Assembly: GCF_001422725.1 (NCBI RefSeq)
Contig: NZ_LMMA01000034.1
Coordinates: 242,452 to 306,451, forward strand
Length of the DNA stretch: 64,000 nt
Direction: 5' to 3'
Source: Flavobacterium sp. Leaf82
GTDB taxonomy: Bacteria; Bacteroidota; Bacteroidia; Flavobacteriales; Flavobacteriaceae
In this document: positions 41,293 through 50,969 of the stretch, piece after piece
How the letters are laid out: the number at the start of each line of letters is the position of its first letter
Numbering within the stretch: the first letter of the stretch is position 1
Notes under the pieces: generated by a model
Databases searched by the model: none
What the model was told of the DNA's origin: nothing
The model's input: the letters and a program-made list of their open reading frames with translations, nothing else
Position numbers and translations under genes: made by a program

Positions 41293-42669
41293 TTAATGAC
41301 TCAAATTCTCTATTTCTTTAGGATCATGTTTGTGTTTGAATAAAACTGCAAAAGCAATTGCAATAACCAAAGCATAAGCTGCAAACGATAACCAGATCGT
41401 ATGCCAGTCTTTCATCAAAATTGGATTTGTAAAAATTCCATCTGTAGAAATTGTATTTCCCTGTCCTTTTACAAATTCCAACATTTTAGAGTTCGTAGCT
41501 TCTGTTTGTAAAAAACCTGCCAATTCAGTTGTATTGCTAAACGATTTTGTAAAGAAACGGTCGATTGCCCAACCAGAAGTTAAACTTCCTAAAACTGCTC
41601 CTACTCCATTAGTCATCATCATAAATAATCCCTGAGCTGATGAACGTATTTTAGAATCTGTATTACTTTCTACGAATAACGAACCTGAAATATTAAAGAA
41701 ATCAAATGCCATTCCGTAAACGATACAAGATAAAATGATCATCCATAAACCTCCTACAGGATCTCCAAACGCAAATAAACCAAAACGTAATACCCAGGCA
41801 AGCATACTAATAAGCATTACTTGTTTGATACCAAAACGTCTTAAGAAAAACGGAATTGCCAAAATAAACAAAGTTTCTGATACCTGAGAAATCGACATAA
41901 TAATAGTAGAATACTGAATTACAAAAGAATCAGCATATTTAGGAAAATGTTTAAACTCATCTAAGAAAACATCACCGTAAGCATTTGTTAGTTGCAAAGC
42001 GCCTCCTAAAAACATAGAAAACACAAAAAACAAAGCCATTTTATAGTTTCCAAACAACTTAAAAGCTTCTAAACCTAAAGTTTCTGTTAGTGTAGCATCT
42101 TCTTTCGTTAAACGTTGTGGTTTACATTTTGGTAATGTAAAAGCGTAAATTCCAAGAATTAATGCGCCAACTCCGGCAATATAAAACTGATACTCCGTTG
42201 CTTTACTTCCACTTAAATTAGTAATCCACATTGCGGCAATAAAACCAATAGTTCCCCAAACGCGAATAGGCGGAAAATCTTTTACTATATTTTTATTGTT
42301 CAGTTTTAACGAAGTATACGAAATTGAATTACTTAATGCAATTGTTGGCATATAGCAACACATTGCAGCAAACATTACATATATAAAATTATCCGGTGTA
42401 GTAACTTGTGCAATACCAAATAAAACTACCGCATAAAATATATGTAATAATCCATATAATTTTTCAGCATTTACCCATCTGTCAGCAATGATTCCTGTTA
42501 GAGTAGGCATAAATAAAGAAGCAATTCCCATGGTTCCGAAAACAAGACCAAATTGGGTTCCTTCCCAATTTTTAGTTCCAAACCAATAATTTCCAATTGT
42601 TATAAGCCAGGCTCCCCAAACAAAAAATTGAAGAAAGCTCATTATAATCAACCTGTTTTTAATTCCCAT
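41293..42669 (-). CDS. MFS nucleoside:H+ symporter (NupG-like)
   Basis: A 458-residue protein with about 12 helices. The start (MSFLQFFVWGAWLITIGNYW) and GTMGIASLFMPTLTGIIADRW match the nucleoside:H+ symporter (NHS) branch of the major facilitator superfamily. A mid-protein SISQVSETLFILAIPFFL segment and SSAQGLFMMMTNGVGAVLGS in the second half are also typical. It probably imports nucleosides; cmk, which phosphorylates CMP/dCMP, is the next gene upstream, 70 bases away. Confidence 0.86.
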   Translation of the reverse strand: MGIKNRLIIMSFLQFFVWGAWLITIGNYWFGTKNWEGTQFGLVFGTMGIASLFMPTLTGIIADRWVNAEKLYGLLHIFYAVVLFGIAQVTTPDNFIYVMFAAMCCYMPTIALSNSISYTSLKLNNKNIVKDFPPIRVWGTIGFIAAMWITNLSGSKATEYQFYIAGVGALILGIYAFTLPKCKPQRLTKEDATLTETLGLEAFKLFGNYKMALFFVFSMFLGGALQLTNAYGDVFLDEFKHFPKYADSFVIQYSTIIMSISQVSETLFILAIPFFLRRFGIKQVMLISMLAWVLRFGLFAFGDPVGGLWMIILSCIVYGMAFDFFNISGSLFVESNTDSKIRSSAQGLFMMMTNGVGAVLGSLTSGWAIDRFFTKSFSNTTELAGFLQTEATNSKMLEFVKGQGNTISTDGIFTNPILMKDWHTIWLSFAAYALVIAIAFAVLFKHKHDPKEIENLSH

Positions 42670-42739
42670 ATGATGAAATTATCTTTAAAATAATAAATGA
42701 AGCGGTAAAACTACCATTAAAAAAAATATCTACAAAAAT

Positions 42740-43432
42740 TTAATTCGTTTTTACAACATCATTTACTAATTCTAAAACAGCTGCGAACTGTTCTTCCCTG
42801 CTTAAATAAGAATTATCTATTTCAATTGCATCATCTGCAATTACTAAAGGAGAATCTGCACGGTGTGTATCTATATAATCTCTTTCGACAACATTTTTCA
42901 AAACATCTTCATAAGATACATCATCGCCTTTTTGCTGAAGTTCATCAAAACGCCTTTGAGCGCGGGTTTCTGCACTTGCTGTCATGAAAATTTTAAGCTC
43001 TGCATCCGGAAAAACAACTGTTCCTATATCCCTTCCGTCCATAACAATAGCTTTGTTTTTCCCCATTTCCTGCTGCTGTTCCACTAATTTAGAACGCACC
43101 TCTGAAACTTCTGCTACTTTACTTACAAAATTAGAAACCTCAATCGTTCTAATTTGTTTTTCGACGTTTTCACCATTCAAATACATTTCGGCAAAACCCA
43201 ATTCAGCATTAAATTTAAACTCTAACTGAATTTTGGGCAAAGTTTCGGTTAAAGCTTTTTTATCAAAAAAATCAGCGCCTATAAATTGATTCTGCATTGC
43301 AAAGTATGCCACAGCTCGATACATTGCTCCGGTGTCTACATAAACATATTCCAGCTCTTTTGCCAATTGTTTTGCTAAAGTGCTTTTTCCTGTTGATGAG
43401 AATCCATCAATTGCAATGGTAATATTTTTCAA
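42740..43432 (-). CDS. cmk: Cytidylate kinase
   Basis: A 230-residue kinase that phosphorylates CMP and dCMP with ATP. The P-loop GFSSTGKSTLAKQLA begins at residue 10; YVDTGAMYRAVA and MDGRDIGTVVFPDA are the CMP-binding motifs, and SAETRAQRRFDELQ is the lid region. The only plausible start is TTG at 43432, as no in-frame ATG is close. In several Bacteroidota cmk sits next to porQ; here two transpeptidase-like genes lie between them. Confidence 0.95.
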   Translation of the reverse strand: MKNITIAIDGFSSTGKSTLAKQLAKELEYVYVDTGAMYRAVAYFAMQNQFIGADFFDKKALTETLPKIQLEFKFNAELGFAEMYLNGENVEKQIRTIEVSNFVSKVAEVSEVRSKLVEQQQEMGKNKAIVMDGRDIGTVVFPDAELKIFMTASAETRAQRRFDELQQKGDDVSYEDVLKNVVERDYIDTHRADSPLVIADDAIEIDNSYLSREEQFAAVLELVNDVVKTN

Positions 43433-43467
43433 TTTTTTTTATTTTAAATTTTTATACAATTAAGGTT

Positions 43468-44067
43468 TTAGTAATAAATACTCATCACGATATTTGATTT
43501 TGAGTGATCTATTAGTGCAGCGATTCGGTCAAAATATCTTTTGTTCACCATTGGACAGCCGTAACTGTTGCAAATATAGTTATCCTGTTCTTTATATGGA
43601 ACATCAAAATAATAATGAAATACAATATCCCGAATAAAGGCATTGCTGTTAGTTGTATCTAATCCGTACAATTTGTAAGCTTTTCCAAACTTACCGGTGT
43701 AATGGTTTTCAATAGAATATTTTCCTAGTGAAGTACTTAAAGAATTTGGGACATTACTAAATTTTAATTTCCCTTTTATTTTGGTTTCAGAACCAGAACC
43801 ATGAGCAACTAATCCTTTATCGATAATCTTATTTAGTTTTAGATCATAGACAAAAAATCGATTCTTACCCGAAGCTATTTTCATATCAATAAAAAAAGCT
43901 ATTCTATTATTGTATTTTGAATTGCTGTTTACCAATTTTTTCACCGCATTGATCTGAGAAATGTCTATACTTTTTTCCTCAGGCAAAAAAGTATCAGTCC
44001 TGAAAATAATTTTATACCCAAAAACAAGCGTCAGTATTAAAAGAAAAACAAAAAAGATCTTCTTCAT
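43468..44067 (-). CDS. YkuD_2-type L,D-transpeptidase-like protein, copy A
   Basis: A 199-residue protein with an N-terminal signal or anchor helix (MKKIFFVFLLILTLVFGYKI). The catalytic region has GLVAHGSGSETK, IVFHYYF and CNSYGCPMVNKRYF. The Cys is kept but the usual His of the SHGC motif is Tyr (SYGC), unlike copy B. YkuD-type enzymes cross-link peptidoglycan or attach lipoproteins through 3-3 links; the murein L,D-transpeptidase catalytic family is the closest match. It lies 35 bases upstream of cmk. Confidence 0.82.
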   Translation of the reverse strand: MKKIFFVFLLILTLVFGYKIIFRTDTFLPEEKSIDISQINAVKKLVNSNSKYNNRIAFFIDMKIASGKNRFFVYDLKLNKIIDKGLVAHGSGSETKIKGKLKFSNVPNSLSTSLGKYSIENHYTGKFGKAYKLYGLDTTNSNAFIRDIVFHYYFDVPYKEQDNYICNSYGCPMVNKRYFDRIAALIDHSKSNIVMSIYY

Positions 44068-44175
44068 ACTAATATAAAGGATTCAAAACTAATTTAAAAT
44101 AAAGGCAAAACAGACGTTACCATTCACAACTATAGCAATGGCATTTTAAGCAAATAAAGTACTCAGTAAAGTCTA

Positions 44176-44778
44176 CTAATAATAAATATCCAGAATAATA
44201 TTTGATTTTGAAGTATCAATATACTTTTCTATTCTCTTGAAGAATTGTTCATTAACCATTGGACATCCATGACTATTACTAATATAATAATCTTGTTCAT
44301 CATAAGGAACAGCAGAATAGTAATGTAAAACAATAGCTCTTGACAAGGCGTTATTATTAGTTTCATCCAGACCATTTAACTTATATGCTTTTCCGAATCC
44401 GCCTTTATAACATTTACCAATAGCATATCTTCCTAATGCAGTACAATTAGAGTTTGGCGTGTTACTAAATTTCAAACTTCCTTTAACTCCTGTTTCAGAC
44501 CCGGAACCGTGTGCTACTAATCCCTGATCTAATATTTTATTGTTTACTAAGTCATAAACAAAAAAACGATTTTTCCCTGAAGGGATTCTCATGTCAACAA
44601 AAAAAGCAATTTTAGTATTGTATTTAGGATCAATACTAATCATGTTTCTTATTTCGGATACTCTAGTATTTATCCTTTCTATTTCTAGACTGGTAATAGT
44701 AGTTTCATTTTTATAATAGTGTTTTGAACCCGTTAAAACACCTAAAGTCATAAACAACAATAAACTAAATAATTTCAT
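44176..44778 (-). CDS. YkuD_2-type L,D-transpeptidase-like protein, copy B
   Basis: A 200-residue secreted protein paralogous to copy A. It keeps GLVAHGSGSETGVKGSLKFS, IVLHYYS and the canonical NSHGCPMVNEQFF with His and catalytic Cys. A signal peptide is at the N-terminus. The start codon is only four bases after the porQ stop, so the two genes are co-transcribed and probably translationally coupled. It is likely to act on peptidoglycan in the periplasm. Confidence 0.85.
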   Translation of the reverse strand: MKLFSLLLFMTLGVLTGSKHYYKNETTITSLEIERINTRVSEIRNMISIDPKYNTKIAFFVDMRIPSGKNRFFVYDLVNNKILDQGLVAHGSGSETGVKGSLKFSNTPNSNCTALGRYAIGKCYKGGFGKAYKLNGLDETNNNALSRAIVLHYYSAVPYDEQDYYISNSHGCPMVNEQFFKRIEKYIDTSKSNIILDIYY

Positions 44779-44782
44779 ATAA

Positions 44783-45802
44783 TTATTGAAAATTTAAAAT
44801 TAGACCAAAAAGACTTGTATTAGCTGCCAATGTATATCTCGAATACGAATAATTAAACTTTAACTTATTTATTTTTAACCCAAATCCTAATGAAACTCCT
44901 GAAAAATTACGCTGTTCGTCAATTCTTAATTCTTCAGATCTTCTAAAATTATATCCCAAACGCAAATTAAATGCCTTCTTAGGGAAAAGTTCTACTCCAA
45001 AAATAACATGCCTTAAAGCATTATTTACGAATGAAACTTTTTCCTCACTTGTTGATCCATCAATGTTGGTTTCGCTACGAACGGGGTTCGAAAAAGAAAC
45101 TTTCCATTGTTGCAAATTATCTAAAGTAAGATGCCAACGAATAGGAACATGTTCTAATTCTTGCGAAACACCGGCAATGATTTCAAAGGGCAAATTCTCT
45201 TGTATTCCTGAGTAAGTAGTAAATTGTGTACCAATGTTCCTAAATACCAGGGCCAAATTTACATTATTTTTTTGAATTTCATACATAATTCCCACATCAA
45301 TTGCACCACCAATCGAATTATAACTTTCTAGAGTTGAAGTTATTAACTTCGCATTTGCCCCAACATGTATATCTGTATAAGGAATATTATAAGCGTATCC
45401 CAGTGATAATGCGCCTTCGCTACCGGTAAAATCTGAAGTTGCCTGACCATTTTCGTCGTAACCTTCAAAGGATCCGTAGTTTACATAACTTACACCCGCA
45501 TAAAAAGTTTGTACGTGTCTGTCGTATGTATAGGCATAAGAAGCCGTTCCGTAAGAAGCTTCTCCGTAGTAACTACCATAATTCATCGCAAGGTGATTGT
45601 CCATATCTTCATTTAAAACTGCCGGATTTGACATTACCTGATTAACATCATCATCATAAATTGTTATTGTCTTCCCTCCTAACGCTGCCTGCCTTGGCGA
45701 AGTCGTTAAATTAAGAAACTGATAGGTGTAACGTCCTCCAACTTGTCCGAAAGAAATCGAACAAACTAACATAATAAAAAGTAAAACAAATCGTTTTAAC
45801 AT
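44783..45802 (-). CDS. porQ: Type IX secretion system protein PorQ
   Basis: A 339-residue outer-membrane protein from ATG 45802; an upstream in-frame start at 45904 would add 34 residues of unlike composition. Signal peptide cleavage is near CSISFGQ. The mature start GGRYTYQFLNLTTSPRQAAL, GGKTITIYDDDVNQVMSNPA, and a series of strands ending SRYTLAANTSLFGLILNFQ fit PorQ of the PorV/FadL-like superfamily. In the T9SS, PorQ works with PorZ/PorU/PorV in attaching cargo. Its product may serve the three LRR cargo proteins in this window. Confidence 0.87.
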   Translation of the reverse strand: MLKRFVLLFIMLVCSISFGQVGGRYTYQFLNLTTSPRQAALGGKTITIYDDDVNQVMSNPAVLNEDMDNHLAMNYGSYYGEASYGTASYAYTYDRHVQTFYAGVSYVNYGSFEGYDENGQATSDFTGSEGALSLGYAYNIPYTDIHVGANAKLITSTLESYNSIGGAIDVGIMYEIQKNNVNLALVFRNIGTQFTTYSGIQENLPFEIIAGVSQELEHVPIRWHLTLDNLQQWKVSFSNPVRSETNIDGSTSEEKVSFVNNALRHVIFGVELFPKKAFNLRLGYNFRRSEELRIDEQRNFSGVSLGFGLKINKLKFNYSYSRYTLAANTSLFGLILNFQ

Positions 45803-45894
45803 GCTTTTGGGGCGATTCCTATATGGGAATAACGCAACTGCGAAGATAAAATTATATAACTTATAAAATAAATTAAAAATTAAATTACAATAAA

Positions 45895-45942
45895 AAAAAT
45901 CCAAACCCCATTCTGAAGCCAGAAATTGGAATTTGGATTTTT
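45895..45942 (-). terminator. Terminator of lon
   Basis: AAAAATCCAAA (45895-45905) pairs with TTTGGATTTTT (45932-45942). The interior forms a smaller CTG/CAG hairpin. It lies just downstream of the lon stop on the minus strand, 92 bases upstream of porQ. Confidence 0.7.
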
Positions 45943-45965
45943 AAAAATATAGGTTTTGCATGAAG

Positions 45966-48419
45966 TTATTTCAGTGTTTTTGCGTTCTTCACACTCTGAT
46001 CTGTCAAAGCTAATCCCAGAACTTCGCTCATTTCTTTTACATAGTGAAAAGTTAAGCCTTCCAGATATTCTGCTTTAATTTCATCAATGTCACTTTTATT
46101 TTCATGACACAAAATAATCTCCTTAATATTAGCTCTTTTTGCAGCCAGAATTTTTTCTTTTATACCTCCAACCGGTAAAACTTTTCCACGAAGTGTAATT
46201 TCACCTGTCATGGCAAGGCTTTTCTTAACTTTCTTTTGAGTCAATAGTGAAACTAAAGAAGTTAACATTGCAATTCCCGCGCTTGGTCCGTCTTTTGGCG
46301 TTGCTCCTTCGGGAACGTGTAAGTGAATATTGTATTTTTGAAATAAAGCAACATCCAATCCTAACTTCTTAGCATTTGCCTTGATATATTCTAAAGCAAT
46401 TGTAGCTGATTCTTTCATGACATTACCTAAATTTCCAGTAATGGTCAATGAACCTTTTCCTTCGGATATTAATGATTCAATAAATAAAATATCACCACCA
46501 ACGCTTGTCCAGGCTAAACCTGTAACAACACCGGCAACATCATTATTTTCATATTTATCACGTTCTAGTCTTGGTACGCCTAAAACTTTAATAATATCTT
46601 CGTCAGTTACTTTTTTGTTATACTCCTCTTCCATCGCAACTGATTTTGCAGCGTTACGAATTACCTGAGCAATTTTAGTTTCTAAATTACGAACACCGGA
46701 TTCACGCGTATAACCTTCTACGATTTTCTCTAATTGCTTTTTACCAATTATCAAATCTTTAGCTGTTAAACCATGTGCTTCTAATTGTTTTGGAAAAAGG
46801 TGTCTTTTTGCAATTTCAACTTTTTCTTCAATTGTATAACCTGACATTTTAATCACTTCCATTCTGTCACGCAAAGCAGGTTGTATTGTAGACATATTAT
46901 TAGAGGTAGCAATAAACATTACTTTAGATAAGTCATATCCCATTTCGAGGAAATTATCATAAAAAGCATTATTTTGCTCCGGATCTAAAACTTCCAGTAA
47001 AGCCGAAGACGGATCACCGCTATTTCCGCTTGAAAGTTTATCAATTTCATCTAGTATAAAAACTGGGTTTGATGTTCCCGCTTTTTTCAGACTTTGGATA
47101 ATTCTTCCCGGCATTGCACCAATATATGTTTTTCTATGTCCGCGAATCTCTGCTTCATCACGTAAACCACCTAACGAAATACGAACATATTCACGTCCTA
47201 AAGCTTCGGCAACTGATCGTCCAATCGATGTTTTACCAACTCCCGGAGGTCCTGTTAAACATATAATTGGCGATTTCATATCGTTACGAAGTTTAAGGAC
47301 TGCCAAGTGTTCAATCATTCTTTTCTTAACTTCTTCAAGTCCAAAATGATCTTTATCTAATATTTTCTGAGCATGTTTTAAATCAAATTTATCTTTAGAA
47401 TATTCGCCCCAGGGCAATTCTAAAAACAATTCTAAATAGTTACGCTGAATTCCAAAATCAGGCGATTGTGGATTCATTCTGCGCATTTTTGATAATTCTT
47501 TTTCGAAATGTTTTTGCGTTTTCTCGTCCCATTTTTTGGTTTTGGCTTTCAGTCCCATTTCGTCCATTTCTTCCTCTTGCGAAACGCCTCCCAATTCTTC
47601 CTGAATGGTTTTCATTTGCTGATGAAGGAAATATTCTCTTTGCTGCTGATCTAAATCAAAACGAACTTTTGACTGAATGTCATTTTTTAATTCTAATTTT
47701 TGCAACTCTACGTTCATATAACGTAAAGTTTCCAGAGCTCTTTCTTTTAATCCGTTTATCGATAATAAACCTTGCTTTTCTTTTACTGACAAGTTCATAT
47801 TCGAAGAAACAAAATTGATTAAAAACGATTGGCTTTCGATATTTTTAATTGCAAAAGTAGCCTCTGAAGGAATGTTTGGGCTTTCTTTTATAATTTGAAT
47901 TGCCAATTCTTTTACAGAATCTAAAATTGCCGTAAATTCAGTATCATTTTCTTCCGGACGTTCTTCTGAAACTTCTTTGATCGTTGCAGTGATATAAGGC
48001 TCTTCTGATGTAACTTCATCAATTTCAAAACGTTTTTTTCCTTGTAAAATAACCGTAACGTTACCGTCAGGCATTTTTAAAACACGAAGAATTCTTGCAA
48101 CGGTTCCTATTTTATGAATATCATCTTTTGAGGGATCTTCGTCTTCTTCATTAATTTGAGAAACTACTCCAATGATTTTTCCGCCGGCATTAGCATCGTT
48201 TATTAATTTAATCGATTTATCTCTTCCTGCAGAAATCGGAATAACAACTCCGGGAAATAAAACGGTATTGCGTAAAGGTAAAATTGGCAAAGAAAGCGGA
48301 AGCTCTTCGTTGTTCATTTCCTCTTCGTCTTCTGGAGTTAATAATGGAATCAATTCTGCTTCTGAATCAAATTCTTGAAGTGACAGATTGTCAATTGTGA
48401 GTATTTTATGGTTTGACAT
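45966..48419 (-). CDS. lon: ATP-dependent protease Lon
   Basis: An 817-residue cytoplasmic protease. The N-terminal LON substrate domain (LPLSLPILPLRNTVLFPGVV) covers about residues 40-240, followed by a coiled segment. The AAA+ domain has Walker A GPPGVGKTSIGRS and Walker B VFILDEIDKLSS. The C-terminal protease domain has the catalytic Ser in PKDGPSAGIAM and the Lys in GGIKEKILAAKR. It degrades misfolded and short-lived regulatory proteins. It is monocistronic, with a terminator behind it. Confidence 0.97.
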   Translation of the reverse strand: MSNHKILTIDNLSLQEFDSEAELIPLLTPEDEEEMNNEELPLSLPILPLRNTVLFPGVVIPISAGRDKSIKLINDANAGGKIIGVVSQINEEDEDPSKDDIHKIGTVARILRVLKMPDGNVTVILQGKKRFEIDEVTSEEPYITATIKEVSEERPEENDTEFTAILDSVKELAIQIIKESPNIPSEATFAIKNIESQSFLINFVSSNMNLSVKEKQGLLSINGLKERALETLRYMNVELQKLELKNDIQSKVRFDLDQQQREYFLHQQMKTIQEELGGVSQEEEMDEMGLKAKTKKWDEKTQKHFEKELSKMRRMNPQSPDFGIQRNYLELFLELPWGEYSKDKFDLKHAQKILDKDHFGLEEVKKRMIEHLAVLKLRNDMKSPIICLTGPPGVGKTSIGRSVAEALGREYVRISLGGLRDEAEIRGHRKTYIGAMPGRIIQSLKKAGTSNPVFILDEIDKLSSGNSGDPSSALLEVLDPEQNNAFYDNFLEMGYDLSKVMFIATSNNMSTIQPALRDRMEVIKMSGYTIEEKVEIAKRHLFPKQLEAHGLTAKDLIIGKKQLEKIVEGYTRESGVRNLETKIAQVIRNAAKSVAMEEEYNKKVTDEDIIKVLGVPRLERDKYENNDVAGVVTGLAWTSVGGDILFIESLISEGKGSLTITGNLGNVMKESATIALEYIKANAKKLGLDVALFQKYNIHLHVPEGATPKDGPSAGIAMLTSLVSLLTQKKVKKSLAMTGEITLRGKVLPVGGIKEKILAAKRANIKEIILCHENKSDIDEIKAEYLEGLTFHYVKEMSEVLGLALTDQSVKNAKTLK

Positions 48420-48705
48420 AATAGTATATAAGTCGTTTTGTCATTAAATTTTTAATCCTAACTCCAAATCAATCCTTAGATATAGTGCTTTTATATAAAA
48501 CTACACTAAGTGTTTCATTTATAAGATAGGCGGTAAAAATAGACAATCATTATGCCAAAACCAAGAAAGAAAGTTTTGAAATTTGATCTTAAAAGCTAAA
48601 TAACATAGCAAACAGAACTATTTTAAAAAAAAATACATTTATTTTTATCCAAAGTGTAACATATTAAAAAAAGCAAAGTCATTATAAAAAACTAGCAACC
48701 ATTAC

Positions 48706-49260
48706 TTGAGTATTACAAACCAAAATATCGAAGAATTAATCGCGCTTTGTAAAGAGAATAACCAAAAGGCCCAATTCGAAGTTTACAATCGTTACAGTAA
48801 AGCAATGTACAATGTGGCATACCGCATTGTCAAGGGTGAGCATTTTGCACAAGACGTCATGCAGGAAGGATTTCTTAAGGCTTTTACTAAAATTAACGAC
48901 TATAAACAAGAAGTAGCGTTTGGAGCGTGGTTAAAAAAAATAATTGTCAATTACAGTATTGACTTTTATAAAAAAAATAATGCTTTTCAGCTCGAGGATT
49001 TGAGTAAAACATTATACAAAATTGAAGAAAATGACAATTTTTTTTCTGAAAACATAGATATCAATTCACTTAAAGTGAAACAAGTTTTAGATACTATTTT
49101 AAGTTTAAAAGATAGCTACCGAATGGTTTTGACACTTTTTTATATAGAAGGTTATGATCAGGAAGAGATTTGCGAAATTTTAAATATAAGCTATGCTAAT
49201 TGCAGAACAACATTAAGCAGGGCGAAAGAAAGTTTGAGAAAGAAATTAGAAGAATTATGA
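48706..49260 (+). CDS. ECF-type RNA polymerase sigma factor
   Basis: A 184-residue sigma-70 family protein with region 2 (YNRYSKAMYNVAYRIVKGEH, QDVMQEGFLKAF) and region 4 (YRMVLTLFYIEGYDQEEICE, SYANCRTTLSRAKESLRKKL). The only fitting start is TTG at 48706, since an in-frame stop lies eight codons upstream and the next ATG is inside region 2. The putative anti-sigma gene follows 84 bases later. TGTAACA at 48655-48661 could be part of a self-regulated promoter, which is speculative. The 285-base gap before it shows no clear gene. Confidence 0.9.
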   Translation: MSITNQNIEELIALCKENNQKAQFEVYNRYSKAMYNVAYRIVKGEHFAQDVMQEGFLKAFTKINDYKQEVAFGAWLKKIIVNYSIDFYKKNNAFQLEDLSKTLYKIEENDNFFSENIDINSLKVKQVLDTILSLKDSYRMVLTLFYIEGYDQEEICEILNISYANCRTTLSRAKESLRKKLEEL

Positions 49261-49278
49261 ACTCGCCAATAACAAAAA

Positions 49279-49292
49279 GTTTGTGCACAAAC
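49279..49292. promoter_or_regulatory. Perfect palindrome between sigma factor and anti-sigma genes
   Basis: GTTTGTGCACAAAC is a 14-base perfect palindrome in the 84-base gap, 19 bases after the sigma factor stop. It could be an operator or just a small RNA stem. Confidence 0.3.
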
Positions 49293-49344
49293 AAAAGTAA
49301 AAAAGCGATAAGTGATTCACTATTAAAAAATAAATTTTAGATAC

Positions 49345-49884
49345 ATGAAAAAGGAAAATGACGATTTAGATCAATTATTTGAAAAATTTGAGAATCAGTG
49401 GGATGTCAAAAAAATGAATTCTGACCATCAGCTTGATTTTTTAAATAAATTAAATAAAAAACAACCAAAGAAAAAAAACTATGCTGTTTGGGCAATCGCT
49501 GCTTCTATAGTAGTATTGTTAGGAGTATCAGTGCTTTTTAATACTTATAATGAAAAACCCAAGGAATTCAAATTTGCTTCTAAAGAAACAAAAAGAACCG
49601 ATTCGATATTTAGTATTTTAATAGATAATGAGCTAGTTAAATTAAAAGAAAAAAGTTCGCCGGAAAATGAGCAAATCATAAATGACGCATTAAAACAAAT
49701 GAAAGTTTTTGATGCCGATTATGAGAAAATTTTAAAAGAGGTTCAGAAAAACGGCGAAAATAAACAGATTATTTATGCCATGATCAGCAACCTGCAAACC
49801 AGAATATCTTTTTTACAAACGGTTTTAGAAAGAATTGAAGAGAACGAAAAATTTAAAAACACTACTGATGAAAAAACATTATAA
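49345..49884 (+). CDS. Probable anti-sigma factor, single-pass membrane protein
   Basis: A 179-residue protein. The N-terminal 45 residues are charged and cytoplasmic (DDLDQLFEKFENQWDVKKMN), followed by one membrane helix (VWAIAASIVVLLGVSVLF, about 49-66) and a helical extracytoplasmic part rich in Lys and Glu. The order and location right after an ECF sigma gene suggest an anti-sigma factor. It lacks a recognisable zinc-binding anti-sigma motif, so this rests on context. Its last 17 bases overlap the next gene. Confidence 0.65.
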   Translation: MKKENDDLDQLFEKFENQWDVKKMNSDHQLDFLNKLNKKQPKKKNYAVWAIAASIVVLLGVSVLFNTYNEKPKEFKFASKETKRTDSIFSILIDNELVKLKEKSSPENEQIINDALKQMKVFDADYEKILKEVQKNGENKQIIYAMISNLQTRISFLQTVLERIEENEKFKNTTDEKTL

Positions 49885-50929
49885 AATAATTATCCTATTT
49901 CTTTTGATTCCTTTTTTAGGATTTTCAAACGATGACACATATATTTCAAAACAAAAAAACATTAAAAAAACCTATATCGTTAATTCAAATGCCGGAATCG
50001 ATATTGATAACAAATACGGAAATATTACCGTAAGCACCTGGGATGAAGACAAGATAGATCTGGATATCACTATTAAGGTTTCAGGAGCAAATGAAGATTG
50101 GGTAAACGAAAAACTGAACAGTATTGATGTAAATATTACGGCTTTGAAAGCAATGGTTTCTGCGGTAACTAATATTGCGAGTTCATCGCTGAAAAGTAAA
50201 GGGAGCAGTAATAGTTTCGAAATTAACTATGTTGTCAAAATTCCAAAAAACGGATCTGTAAAACTTAACAATAAATACGGAAACATAACGACGCTAAATT
50301 TAGAGTCTGCGACTGATATTGCCTGCAAATACGGTAAGATTATTATTGGTCAGTTAAATGGAGCCAGTAATCGAATTGATATTGGATACAGTCAAAATTC
50401 AACCATTGATTATATTAAAAGCGGAAATATCGAAGCGCGTTACTCCAGCATAAAAATAAACGAATCAGGTAACTTAAATCTTGATGCAAATTACACAAAT
50501 GTTAGTTTGCAGGAAGGACAAAATATAAAATACCAGGGGAGTTACGGAACTTTTAAATTTCAGAAAATAAACTCGCTCGCAGGTACCGGAAATTATCTAA
50601 CTGTTTCTATTGCCGAAATTTCTAAAGATTTAAATATTGATGCTACCTATTCTAAAATCAATGTAGAATCATTGAATGAAAAACCAAAGAATGTAAACCT
50701 AAACACCGGATACACAAACATTTCATTGGGATATAATACAAATTATTCTTTTGATTTTGACATAAATACCAGATACGGAAGCATTAAAAATGATAGCTCT
50801 CTAGATGTTTTAGTCAGCGAAGTTAAAAGCAACACAAAAAAAATAAGCGGATATAATAAGAAAAAGGGACAGAATAAAGTAGTTATCAATTCCAGTTACG
50901 GAAATGTGATATTAACTAAAAAACAATAA
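49868..50929 (+). CDS. Secreted DUF4097-like beta-solenoid protein
   Basis: A 353-residue protein from ATG 49868; an in-frame ATG at 49835 would precede the signal peptide by 11 charged residues. The signal peptide ends near LGFS. The mature protein is built of repeats around KYG/RYG/SYGNI motifs (NKYGNITVST, NKYGNITTLN, CKYGKIIIG, TRYGSIKND, SSYGNVILT), the pattern of a right-handed beta-helix seen in DUF4097/adhesin-like proteins. It probably sits in the periplasm or on the outer membrane. It overlaps the anti-sigma gene by 17 bases. Confidence 0.72.
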   Translation: MKKHYKIIILFLLIPFLGFSNDDTYISKQKNIKKTYIVNSNAGIDIDNKYGNITVSTWDEDKIDLDITIKVSGANEDWVNEKLNSIDVNITALKAMVSAVTNIASSSLKSKGSSNSFEINYVVKIPKNGSVKLNNKYGNITTLNLESATDIACKYGKIIIGQLNGASNRIDIGYSQNSTIDYIKSGNIEARYSSIKINESGNLNLDANYTNVSLQEGQNIKYQGSYGTFKFQKINSLAGTGNYLTVSIAEISKDLNIDATYSKINVESLNEKPKNVNLNTGYTNISLGYNTNYSFDFDINTRYGSIKNDSSLDVLVSEVKSNTKKISGYNKKKGQNKVVINSSYGNVILTKKQ

Positions 50930-50969
50930 AAATCATAATCAATCAAAACAACTTTAAATCAATCAAACA

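Noticed and set aside
48552..48599. 15-codon ORF MPKPRKKVLKFDLKS between lon and the sigma factor gene
   Set aside because: Too short to support, with no promoter box or ribosome site; recorded only because its composition is basic.
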